A stretch of DNA of 64,000 bases from Acrasis kona (Eukaryota > Heterolobosea > Eutetramitea > Acrasida > Acrasidae): the NCBI GenBank assembly GCA_026419775.2, contig JAOPGA020001037.1:1-64000 (forward strand), written 5' to 3'. Position 1 is the first letter of the stretch. Each line of letters opens with the position of its first letter. This document shows positions 20,389 through 31,700 of the stretch, piece after piece. The translations under genes were made by a program, and so were the position numbers. A model generated the notes under the pieces. The model saw only the letters and a list, made by a program, of their open reading frames with translations. It did not search any database and had not been told where the DNA came from.

Positions 20389-21255
20389 TTACTTGTCTTG
20401 TTCCCAGTTGAAATATGTAGAGTTTGTGAAAGGATCTTTTGCTTCAATGTTTAATTCACCAGAAGGTAGTGGAAGGAATAATCTATAAGCATGTAGCATC
20501 ATCCTCGGCGAAGTCAAGTCCTCTGCATATGTTGCGTCTCCAACAATTGGATGTCCAATGTGCTTTGTGTGTAATCTCAGTTGATGTCTTCGACCTGATT
20601 TTGGTTTCAAAAGCACTTTTGTCACTGGACGGGTTTCATTGTTAAAAGTATAGACACCTTTTGAAAGAACTGTAAGTGAGGTTTCGCTTTCCTTCCCTCC
20701 TTCTGTCGTTGTTCTCATTTTAAAGCCTGATAAATCATTCTCGTCCTCTTGAATGGCGGCACTTATGAAAATGTTTTTGTTTTCAATGTGCCCAAAAACA
20801 ACTGCCAAATAGGATTTTCGAGCGGTCCTGTTTTGAAAGCACGTTGCGACACTTGCACAACTTCTTCTCGTAAAGGCAAGGCACATTACGCCACTTGTCG
20901 CGTAATCTAATTGATGACAGAATTTTAGTTTCCTACGCTCTTGCTCACCCTTACGACGCTTTAGTTGTGCCTCTCCTATTTTCAGCATTTCTGGGTATTG
21001 TTCATTAACCAGCTTCTCAACGGTAACTTGACTTTTCCCATCTATGTGAACGTCAAATGGTTTGTCGATAATCAAAATATCATCTGTTTTATGAAGTGCT
21101 TTGATTTTAACATCTTTCATCGCATCTTTGTTTTGGCGTCCAACGTACTCAACTTCAGTTTTTTCTTCCTCCATTTGCTTCTGCTTCTTGGTTATAGTGT
21201 TTTCCGGAGCCTCATTCTTCCTTTTGACCATTGAAATTGTAATTTCTTCAACCAC
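20389..21255 (-). CDS. RluA-family pseudouridine synthase (RPUSD1-like)
   Basis: Converts specific uridines in RNA to pseudouridine. The 288-residue frame has a basic N-terminal extension of about 45 residues, then ILIIDKPFDVHIDG and the catalytic motif HQLDYATSG (family HRLDxxTSG) with the nucleophilic Asp. TARKSYLAVVFG, the RNA-binding LLKPKSGRRHQLRLH and the closing GHPIVGDATY follow. No S4 domain is present, so it belongs to the RluA/RPUSD1-like group. No clear mitochondrial targeting peptide is seen; the lysine-rich start (KRKNEAPENTITKKQKQ) could be nuclear. The target RNA is unknown. Intronless. Confidence 0.93.
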   Translation of the reverse strand: MVEEITISMVKRKNEAPENTITKKQKQMEEEKTEVEYVGRQNKDAMKDVKIKALHKTDDILIIDKPFDVHIDGKSQVTVEKLVNEQYPEMLKIGEAQLKRRKGEQERRKLKFCHQLDYATSGVMCLAFTRRSCASVATCFQNRTARKSYLAVVFGHIENKNIFISAAIQEDENDLSGFKMRTTTEGGKESETSLTVLSKGVYTFNNETRPVTKVLLKPKSGRRHQLRLHTKHIGHPIVGDATYAEDLTSPRMMLHAYRLFLPLPSGELNIEAKDPFTNSTYFNWEQDK

Positions 21256-21820
21256 ACATCATCGAGCGACAGTCTATGATATGTGTCATTGAAACCAAAA
21301 TAAATATGAGTCATCACTTAAACAACAACAGTACTGAAAAACTGAATGTCATTTTCACAACTCGAGAAAACTTTGTTGGACGGAACTTGTCACTGATGGT
21401 TGAAAACAAAAATTACGCGAGCTCGAATCCTCGGCTATTGGAATCGAAGATGGCATCCTGATTCATAAAACTGCACAGTCGACTATGCCAGAGAGACAAC
21501 AGAAACACACATTTGAAAAAAAATAAAAAACTATTTCAATATGTGTATTCATGTTTACATTATTAGTATTTTCACCGTATGTTGGATATTGGTGTGACCA
21601 AGAATGTTATGTTAATGTTGAGAATCAAGTTAAAATTTGTAGTAGCTATCGAGTTTCAATTTTACTTGAAGTAGCGATCTTCATGATTGGTCAAACAGCA
21701 TATGTCATCGCAGAAAGGGTCTAGTACTCATTGACACAGGTAGGTGGTTGAGTTGTTCATTAAATTGTAATGACTAAATTGACCAATTGAATTGTACACA
21801 GTTTTTTGGTTGAAACGAGA
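21256..21820. other. Intergenic, no supported gene
   Basis: Contains short frames only. It lies between two divergent genes and presumably holds the promoters of both. Confidence 0.4.
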
Positions 21821-22122
21821 ATGTCATCACCAACACCGGCAACATCAAACACAGGCATAAAATCAGTTGCACCACAACTAAACCCAAAACGTATGTGAGA
21901 ATAACACCTTTGTGAATTTACTGTCGAAGATTTCCGCTCGTTCGGCACTTCTAGAATCGCCGTCAATTTAAGAATTATTGGAGCAGGATTCGCCATTATG
22001 GGTCTCTACACATGGCTTTGCCCACGTATGTTCCATACCATCGTTGATTTTGAAATATTAACCCTACTTCAGCTTTAAGGAAAAGATACTTCAAGGCAAT
22101 GGGTCTTATTAAGGATGAATAG
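21821..22122 (+). CDS. Small single-pass membrane protein, three exons
   Basis: Exons 21821-21890, 21930-22025 and 22073-22122 are separated by 39- and 47-nt introns (GTATGTGAG...AAG and GTATGTTCC...CAG, the second with a TTAACC branch-like site). They give exactly 72 codons (71 residues). The protein starts MSSPTPATSNTG, continues FRSFGTSRIAVNLR, then one hydrophobic helix IIGAGFAIMGLYTWLCPP and a basic tail LRKRYFKAMGLIKDE. Size and layout recall small respiratory-chain or mitochondrial inner-membrane subunits, but no family is recognised. Support comes from three consistent frames and two well-formed introns. Confidence 0.6.
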
Positions 22123-22350
22123 ATTATGATCGCGGGTGACAAACATGTAAACATTAATATAAACAAGGCTTTATAATCTACCTTTATAATTAACCTTTTT
22201 TACTTCTACGTCTTTATTTCTTTATTGTTCATTACTTTATTTTCCCATAATTAACGAGGTTTTGTTTGAATCACATATACTCTTTGACTGAGCTGTGTTG
22301 CATAGAAAGTCTTAGACCAAGTCAATAATTTGTAAAGCTTCAAATCAACT

Positions 22351-23652
<1,302 letters not shown>

Positions 23653-23717
23653 TCAAATAAATGTTTATTCAATTTTATATGATTGGTGTCAACCTAAAAT
23701 CTTTCAAAGTCAGGAAA

Positions 23718-25294
23718 ATGTCACTGGATCAGTCAAGGTACGACACCAACGCTGCTTTCGTCAAAGCTTGCGTGAACACGTTGAAGGACAATAGGAATGA
23801 TCCTACGGAGCTAGCGAAGATTTTGGTTCAGTCAGGATCTATTTTGTTGCTACAAACAGAATCTTTCACAGAATTCTTGGAAAAATACATTCCACAGACA
23901 CTCGGTGCATTCGATTCCACTACAAACGAGGGACAAAGACAATGCATTGAGTATGCTACGGTGTTACTCAACTTTTTCAACATTTTACCACAAGTACGTT
24001 CCAACTTTTAAATCATTGTTGACAAATTTAGATGAATCTACCACCGATCATGCCATTTAAAACCGAGAAGGATGACCAAGATTATAACCACTTTCAAGAA
24101 GCCTCCATCAAAGGAATAGAGTTGTTGCTCTCAAGTAAAGAGAGTCCATTTAATGCGAAGCGATTATCCAAAGACAAGCACCTGGCTTTGACTCTGGCCC
24201 GTGTGCAATCGCAGCTCATATCCCTGTATCTTCAAAGACTGCACGGTGATAAAAGCAAAAACTTAAATAAGGCAGTAGAAATGGCCCAATCTGCACTGAA
24301 AGTTCTCAATCCTGAGTCATCTCTCAAAGAATATGTTCAGGTCACCAGTTTGGTTGGTGTTGCTTACAAAAAAAATGCTCAACTATGCAAAGACGAACAA
24401 GAGAGGGAGTCCTACTATAAAAAGTCATTAGAAAGTTATGAATCTATAATAAACAGTCAAACTATTCGTATGAATGATCCACAAACTTGGGCCGCCACGA
24501 ACAATAATCTTGCCAATACTTACCTTGAAATGGCGGGTTCAAGCAGTCAAGCTTTGTTTGATATTCTAAATCCTTCCAACAATGATGAAGTTAAGGACTT
24601 TAGTACAAGAATAGAATTAATAGACAAGGCTACTCTTAGATTTGTTGAAAGTTCAAAGTTATTTGACAAGGACACTCAAGAACTACAATGGTCTACTATG
24701 GAATACAATCTTGGTTACGCACATTTGTTAATGGCTAATCAACTTTTTATTGGTGCAATTGTTAATCATTCATCTCCTCAAATAAATTTGTTGAACTTAA
24801 TTCCTGGTGCTGTACAAGCAGCCAACGATGCCTTCAAACAAGCCCTTACCGTTATCAAACCCAACGCTCAAAGAGGTGCGGAGTGGGCGAGACTTCAAAT
24901 CTTTTCTGCAGAGGCCAACCTTTATGATTTATTGTTGCGTCAATCCTTGACACCAGCTGAGAGGTTGCAAGGCTTACAAAATGTTGACAAAATGTTGACA
25001 GATGCATGCAAGTTATTTAGTCCAGTAACAGGCCCAATGTGGTACGCAAGAGCTCAATATCATTTAGCAAGCATTTATGACATGTTATACCATCAATGTG
25101 CACAGGAGGAGAAGGAGGATAGACTACAATTAATGTACAAATGTGCCGATCATTATAGGAATGTTGATATTGTGTACGAAAATTCATTAAAGAACAATCC
25201 ACAGGTGCATGTAAGTAGTAAGCTGATTTCAACATTGAAGGACCAACTCGATATTCTCGATGGCGAGTTGGAAGGGTACCAGCACAATGAATAA
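23718..25294 (+). CDS. TPR-like helical repeat protein, two exons
   Basis: Exons 23718-23993 and 24032-25294 with a 38-nt GTACGT...TAG intron give 512 residues. The start at 23718 (AAAATGTCA) is preferred to an upstream ATG because the latter lies in the 3' region of the preceding gene. The protein is all-helical, with TPR-like spacing of aromatic and Ala residues in several units (for example QTWAATNNNLANTYLEMAG; LQWSTMEYNLGYAHLLMA; MWYARAQYHLASIYDM). It has no signal peptide, membrane span or catalytic motif. A scaffold role is inferred from the fold only. The stop codon is embedded in GAATAAA. Confidence 0.75.
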
Positions 25295-25552
25295 AAAATA
25301 AAAATGAATTAATTTACGATGGTTTATGCTTTTGTTTTGTTACGCTCTTCACGACTTGGCATCTTTATTGAACTAACCAAAAGGGCGGCTCGATTTTGTT
25401 GTGCTGGTGGATGGAGTGGTTTTTCGACCATCTTTTTAGTCAAAAACGTATTCCGAACTGATCCAAGTCCGATTGTCATTCATCATGGCCTTTTTTTCGT
25501 TTCACTCTTAAATTGTAAAACCAACTTCAACAAGTTCAGAGTATTACAACAA

Positions 25553-26568
25553 ATGAGTTTTCAACCACAAGGCCTCTCGAAAACTGCACGCCAACCTTCA
25601 CGTTGTGTGTTTAGTAAGTCGCACAAATCACGATTGTCATTAACTTTGTAGTTGGAAATATAACCTACGATGCCACAAAAGATGAGCTTCGTGGTCTATT
25701 CAGTGAGGTGGGTCCAATAGTAAATTTCAGAATGGTGTTCGATCGCGATACAGGAAAACCGCGTGGGTATGCTTTTTGTGAATACAAAGATGAGGCTTCG
25801 GCAATGAGTGCCATGCGCAACTTGAATGGCAGAGATCTAAGAGGAAGGGCATTACGTGTAGATTATGCTGACAATAATAAAATTAACATGCCAGAAGGCG
25901 AACTTGATGGTCCTCCACCAAGCAGACAACCACCCATGCCAAGTGGCCCACAAAACCCAAATCAAGGAAGACAAGACAACCACCGCTATGGCCAAGTATC
26001 GCCTCCTGTTGATAATTATAACAGTATGTACGATAACAACCACACCCAACCCCGTGGTCCATCCCCACCTCCAGTTCAGCCAGTACAAGAAATTGATCCC
26101 ATACGTGCCGCTCTCATGCAAGTACCACATACACAATTATATGATGCCATATCACAAATGAAGCAGTTAGTGATGACCAACCCTGACCGTTCAAGACAAA
26201 TATTTTCACAGAATCCCACTTTAAGCATAGTCATGCTGTACATACAAGAAATATTAGGTATGGTACCTGCACCTGTCACAAATGATCCTCCAACCAACTT
26301 TGAACAGCCAAGACCTCAATACCCACCACAATCACAACAAATGTACGCCAACCCACCTCCTTCCTACATGCCTCCACCTAATCAAAGACCAGCACCAATC
26401 ATGAACGAAGACAGCGAAAAGTTGAAACAAATGTTAGCGGGAATGACACCACAGATGCTTCAGCAGATTCTTCAACTAGGACCTCAACAATTAGAAGGGT
26501 TGGAACCTGCTCACAGAAGTCACGTACTATTTATTCAACAGCATGCTGCAAACTTATCAAGAAAATAA
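25553..26568 (+). CDS. CSTF2: Cleavage stimulation factor subunit 2 (CstF-64), two exons
   Basis: Binds the GU-rich element downstream of the poly(A) site during mRNA 3'-end formation. Exons 25553-25613 and 25652-26568 (38-nt intron GTAAGT...TAG) give 325 residues. The N-terminal RRM is highly CstF-64-like: [37 protein letters not shown] and the linked [21 protein letters not shown] hinge domain follows ([20 protein letters not shown]), then a Pro/Gln-rich linker, and the C-terminal helical domain that contacts Pcf11/Sub1 ([20 protein letters not shown]). The linker is shorter than in vertebrates and lacks the MEARA repeats. Its own stop lies within AATAAA. Confidence 0.95.
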
Positions 26569-26635
26569 AAATACTTTAAAGACATGTAATGTTCCGTTTT
26601 TATATACATAATTATTCTTACACATACACTTTGAT

Positions 26636-27907
26636 CTAATCGTCATAAGTAAAGTCCTCATGAAAATCTTCGTTAAAATCTTCATGTTCTTCTTCTTCTG
26701 GCTTTTCTTCTTTTTGTTCCTCTTCGTGGTGGTCGTCTTTATATGGTTCCTGCTCCTCCTCGTGGTCATCAAGGTCATCTTTGTAAAGTTCCTGTTCTTC
26801 CTCGTTCTCGTGATGATCTTCCTCTTGTACAGGTTTTTGAGATTTGGTACTAGACGGTCTGTCTAATTCGACAGCTTGTGTGTCTTGTTTAGAGCTTGCA
26901 GGTCTACTTCCTGTTGTGGAAATTTCTTGTTGAGAACTTTGAGGCCTGGAATCTTTGCGTGTACTTGCTGGTCTTTCTTCGTGTACACTAGCTGGTCTAG
27001 ATTCTTTTTTAGCACTAGCTGGTCTATTTGTACTGTGTGGTCTGGATGGATTTCTTTCAACTGGGGCAGGTTCATCCTGATAAGTGTCTTCTTCGTCATG
27101 ACCCTCATTGTTGTCATCTAGATCATCTTTACTGTAATCTGGTTCGTTGAGGTGTGGTTCTTCTTCGTCAAGATGGGCAGGATAATCTGAATGATCCTCG
27201 GAGTTGTCAACAACGTGAACAGTAAAGTTGTGGTCTTCATCGTCACCATCGTGGTCGTACTCACCGAGATCTTCGTGTAGTTGTTCAGATCCCTCATACT
27301 CGTACATGTCGTTAGAACTACCATGTCTAATGCTTTCGAAAGACTGCATTGTGTTGGGCTTTCTGCCACCTTTTGGATACTCACAAATGTTTTTGCAGTA
27401 TTGTTGGTTCAATCTGTGCTCATTCTCCCACTTTAGGTGATTGTATACAGGTTGCTTCGTTTCTATTCTTCTTAAGAGTGCTTGGTTCTCAGCAGTAATC
27501 TTCATTAGCTCTCTTTTTCTATACTCGTTGTTCAAACTCTTTTGATATTTAATGTTGGAATTAATGTTATCAACATAATCTTTTGACATGATATCTTTCA
27601 TCTTCTCGTACAACAGTCTATTCTCTCTTTCAACCTTTTCGAATCTTTCTATAAAAGATTGAACAACATTAGATAAAATTAAACACAAACCTGTCTCCGT
27701 GCGCAACTTCTTCAAGTTTTTACGAAGATGAGGGTACTCCTTTGGAGCCTTGTTGTCTATAGACGTCTTTATTAGCTTCAATTTCTCTCTATGAAGATCA
27801 TAATTCCTATCTCTGTTCTTCTGGACACATATTTTACTGTGCACTGGCTCAGCACGAAACATGACTTGGATTGATTTTAATTTACCTGTAGATACCTTAC
27901 AATTCAA
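26636..27907 (-). CDS. CFAP97/hemingway-type flagellar protein with acidic C-terminal tail
   Basis: Residues about 40-175 match the CFAP97 (KIAA1430, hemingway) domain: IDNKAPKEYPHLRKNLKKL, ERENRLLYEKMKDIM, YQKSLNNEYRKRELMKI, TAENQALLRRI. This domain is found in axonemal proteins, which implies a flagellate or flagellate stage. The frame is open for 423 codons, but it contains a 42-nt in-frame intron (27690-27649, GTTTGT...TAG). The 14 residues that intron encodes interrupt the domain and are not family-like; splicing gives 409 residues. The C-terminal half is low-complexity, rich in Asp, Glu and Ser, with repeated RPAS-type units (RPASAKKESRPAS, RPASTRKDSRPQS), and is probably disordered. 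Confidence 0.8.
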   Translation of the reverse strand: MNCKVSTGKLKSIQVMFRAEPVHSKICVQKNRDRNYDLHREKLKLIKTSIDNKAPKEYPHLRKNLKKLRTETGLCLILSNVVQSFIERFEKVERENRLLYEKMKDIMSKDYVDNINSNIKYQKSLNNEYRKRELMKITAENQALLRRIETKQPVYNHLKWENEHRLNQQYCKNICEYPKGGRKPNTMQSFESIRHGSSNDMYEYEGSEQLHEDLGEYDHDGDDEDHNFTVHVVDNSEDHSDYPAHLDEEEPHLNEPDYSKDDLDDNNEGHDEEDTYQDEPAPVERNPSRPHSTNRPASAKKESRPASVHEERPASTRKDSRPQSSQQEISTTGSRPASSKQDTQAVELDRPSSTKSQKPVQEEDHHENEEEQELYKDDLDDHEEEQEPYKDDHHEEEQKEEKPEEEEHEDFNEDFHEDFTYDD

Positions 27908-28008
27908 CCGCCGAAGAATTTACAAAATGATAACTGCCTGGCAGGCAGGAGTATTCTAAATATTATCCGACTACTATTAGTGGTACAATCTAGCCATATG
28001 GACATACA

Positions 28009-28252
28009 TGAGAACTATCTTCCTTCTACAGATACTGTCATGCATAGCACTGCAGCTAATACCAAAGTTATAATTGACATCAAACTTAAAAAGGACATCC
28101 AAAGAGCTAAAAAAAAATCAGGGACATTAAAAACAAACAATCCACCAACCCTCGTACAACAAAAATTAAAAATGAAGGCAAGCCTCTTGTTACTTTTGGT
28201 ATTAGCTGCAGTGTTATGCATGACAGTATCTGTAGAAGGAAGATGGTTCTCA
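28009..28252. repeat. 58-bp inverted repeat flanking the start of the cationic secreted protein gene
   Basis: Arm 1 is 28009-28066 and arm 2 is 28195-28252, separated by 128 nt. Arm 2 covers most of the signal-peptide codons and the first mature codons of the gene; arm 1 is its reverse complement upstream. Only two positions differ, and both are G/U combinations, so a transcript spanning both arms would pair over all 58 positions (56 Watson-Crick, 2 G-U). The start codon (28172) lies in the loop. Confidence 0.9.
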
Positions 28253-28636
28253 AAGATCAGCAATTCCCTAAAAAGAAAAGCAGGAACCGCTATCAGAGGA
28301 GTAAAGGCGAGAGCTAATTCTGCAATCAGAGGTGTCAAATCGAAGGCTAGAAGAGCAATTAGAGGTGTCAGGGACAGAGCTGTAAGGGCAGTGAAGAAGG
28401 TGAAGGGAAAGGCAAACCGTAGTTTGAGAGGCATTTCTAACAGGTTGAGACAACAAGCAGGCAGATTAGGCCAGTTAGGACAAGAAGCATACTCACAGAT
28501 TAGTCAAGACCAATTTGGAGGCCAAGGTCAAGAGCAATACGGAGGTCAGGAGCAATTCGACCAACAAGGACAAGATCAATTTGGTCAAGGTCAATTCGCA
28601 GCAGAACAACTACCTCAAGAACAATATGCATATTAA
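28172..28636 (+). CDS. Secreted cationic protein with six 11-residue amphipathic repeats
   Basis: 154 residues from ATG 28172. The frame is open further upstream, but this Met begins a textbook signal peptide (MKASLLLLLVLAAVLCM...SVEG, about 23 residues). After RWFSKISNSL come six contiguous 11-mers of the form K-x-(R/K)-A-x-x-A-I-R-G-V (residues about 34-99): KRKAGTAIRGV, KARANSAIRGV, KSKARRAIRGV, RDRAVRAVKKV, KGKANRSLRGI, SNRLRQQAGRL. An 11-residue period equals three helical turns, so this should form a long cationic amphipathic helix. The last 45 residues are Gln/Gly-rich (QEQYGGQEQF-like). The family is unknown; a membrane-active or polyanion-binding secreted factor is inferred from composition. 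Confidence 0.8.
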   Translation: MKASLLLLLVLAAVLCMTVSVEGRWFSKISNSLKRKAGTAIRGVKARANSAIRGVKSKARRAIRGVRDRAVRAVKKVKGKANRSLRGISNRLRQQAGRLGQLGQEAYSQISQDQFGGQGQEQYGGQEQFDQQGQDQFGQGQFAAEQLPQEQYAY

Positions 28637-28790
28637 ATTGTGTACATACTCTAACAAATAAAATCTTGATTTAATTTAATTCACCATCGTAAACCAGTAA
28701 ACCAAATCATTCAAAAATATTTACAAACGAGAATAATTTGATGCCAACTGATACATAACAGATCTGACCAAGAAAAATAAACTAATTTTA

Positions 28791-31700
28791 TTATACAGAT
28801 TTGAGTTCGTTCAATGTGGCCGCTGCTTTCAATTCTGCATTACTCGCTCTAATATTCCTTTTGCTCTTTGATCGCCTGCCCTTGACAAGATAAGATGCCA
28901 ACATTTTTTTATTCAAGAACTCTCTCCTCTTGGTCTCCCATGGATAAGGGAAGAAGTACTTCTTTACAATCTTGAAGGTAAAGTCAGGCGCAAGACAGGT
29001 AGTGATGCATAGCAAGTGCAACAACCAAAAGTTACCCGTTCCAAAAACATGATAAGCCACAAAATACATATTAGCAGCACCAGAGACGGTCTTTACACCA
29101 GAATAACAAAACAAGAAGGCGTAGTATACAAAGATACTCAAACCCACACAAAAGTAAGTAATCCAGGTGTGATAACTCATTTCCAACATGGCTTTTGCAT
29201 TCACCACCAAGAACCCCATACTACTCATCACGATAGCAAACATCCATATGCCATCAGTCCTCATATCGTTTAGGATACCATTATAATAACAAACATAAAA
29301 ACTAAAGAAGAAGATGACAGTGGAATGATAGAATGCTTGGGACAACCAAATAACAAAAGTCCACACATTAAACACGCTTTCGCGTTGGACCTGTTTATAA
29401 AACTCAGGATTATCCATCAACAATCGTTCTTCCATGTCCTTATCGAACAAACCCATCACAAACGGAGGCAACAAGGTAAAGATCATGTTGTAAAGAGTCA
29501 ACATCCAAGAATCAACAATGGTTTGACCGCTATACAAACAATAAAATGCAAAAAAGACTTGTAAGAAAGTCAACAACAAATTCTTATAAAAGGAATATTG
29601 AACAAAAAGAGCGGTCCTTACGAAACTATAATGACCATGAACAAACAACAATCTCTTCAAATGATAAAAGCGTTGTAAACAATAATCACTCGCTTGTTTA
29701 GCCTGACTACCTTCCTTACCAGAAATACCAACACCAACTTTTGCTTTTTGAATCATGGTCACATCATTAGCACCATCTCCAATGGCCAAACCAACCATTT
29801 GAAATTTCTTCTTCATGAGCTCCACCAAAGAAGCTTTATTAAGCGGAGTGGCCCTACAACAAATTGCAGTTTTACACTTGCTCACTATACTCAAAAACAT
29901 TGGAATGTTTGATTTATCCATTGCATAATTCAAAGCATCTCCATCCACCACCAGTGCAATTTCGCACTTGTTGTTCAAATCAATGTGATTATTGATGTGA
30001 TCCATAATGGTCTGTAATTTCAAAGGAGTGTTCTCTCTGGTAGCTAACGCCGATTTATCATCAGTAGTAGTATCCAATTCCATCACGATCGTATGATCAT
30101 TAAACAATCCAGTAGTTTTTGCAATGTTTTTTGCAGTTTGTCTCTTATCTCCAGTCAACATCCACATTTTTAAGCCAGCCTTCATAAAAAAACTAATAGT
30201 CTCTGGCACAAATTCTTGCAATTTATCTTCAATTGCAGTGCTTCCGATTAATTCCAAATCACATTCTAATTTGTTAGCCGCTTGTTCCTCCTTTAATTCT
30301 TTATTTTGAGTTGCCACTTTTGCTTTTCTCCATTCCTTTAACCACTCCGAAGCTTGATCGTCGTTTAATATTTTATAACATAGTATCAAAGTACGTAAAC
30401 CTTCCACCGCAAATTCATCCACTCTTTGATTCATTTGTGATTTGACGCTCTGTAAATATTCAATTTCTTGACTCGTCTTACCTACGTTCATTCTTTTAAA
30501 CATGTAACTATCGGCTCCTTTTGCTAACAACAAACATGTATTTTCTGGGTAATACCAAGGGAATTGTTTGGAGAAGGAATGGGGTATGCGTACCACTTGA
30601 CTCATACGTTTTCTATCGGGCGTGAATTCGATGGTTGCTTCAATCAGGAATCGATGATGAACGCCGAACACATCCAATTCAATGTGATGATCGGTAGCTG
30701 CAGTTACGACGAATTGATTATCTCTTGCAGCAGCTACGAGTGCAATTTCGTCGGGCGATTCTGCTTGGTATTCTTGAACGTCTGTTGGTTCGGGTGGAAT
30801 GATTGCATTGGTGTCGTTTCCAATTTGCGAAGCATCTTGAAAATCTTCGTGTAATTCTGGATCGGTATCTTCTTCGTCTGATTCGGATTGTGATTCTGAA
30901 TTTTCGTCATCGGGCATGATTTTTGATTTTGGTTTTGCTTGGTGACACAGTGCGAGGGTCAATAAAAAAGTCATCGTGTCCGTCAATAACTCTTGATCGA
31001 GTTCCGTAGGATTTGATTTTGCACTTCGTTCTTGTTTGGATGCCGAATGTGATTTCGAATGTTGACTCGCTTTGATTTTTTCGTAGAGCTTTCCTGGACT
31101 CTTGTACTCGTCGTGAACCCAATTCGTACCGACGCATGCTTTTTTGAAAAACATTTCATTGTTGGTCAATGTGCCCGTCTTGTCCGAAAAAATGATTTCC
31201 ACCATGGCGAGATCGGCATTGAGGTCGGTTGCCATGGCTTGCATTTTTTGTTTTCCATATTTCATTTCGCGATCTTCGTGCATGAAACCTCCTTGAATGG
31301 CCTTGATGAATTGTAAGCTCACGAAGAGCGAAATGGGAATCAATAGATTGAGCAGGATGAAATTGGTCAAGTAGCTCAGGACCACCCATTTGAAATCGAC
31401 AGTGTTGTTGGTTGCTGGATTGAGGTACCATGTGGACGAGATGGATTGGTATTGAGTGACGCTACTGAGCACCGTGAATAGTACGCATAGGCCTTGATGA
31501 AGGACGATGAGTGCTCCCAAAAAGTAATTCAGACGCGATTCAATGTATCCATCTTTTGTTTTTCTTGGTTTCATGTTCTTCATTAGTTTGGTGTCATGTC
31601 CGGTGTAGATCGTGATTCCGTAGATCCATTGAGTGTTGCGTAACGAACAGCCTTTGAGGAGCATGTTGTCCTTTCTGATCAATGTTAGAACGAATGAAAA

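Noticed and set aside
25319..25552. Open stretch upstream of the CstF-64 start
   Set aside because: It precedes the conserved N-terminus, lies next to the previous gene's poly(A) signal and has no family similarity.
27980..28171. Upstream in-frame extension of the cationic secreted protein (64 extra codons)
   Set aside because: It would bury the signal peptide, and much of it is the antisense arm of the inverted repeat; its composition is not coding-like.
28015..28434. Minus-strand frame ending in a signal-peptide-like LVLAAVLCMTVSVEG
   Set aside because: This is the inverted-repeat copy of the plus-strand signal peptide read on the other strand; there is no Met-led gene around it.
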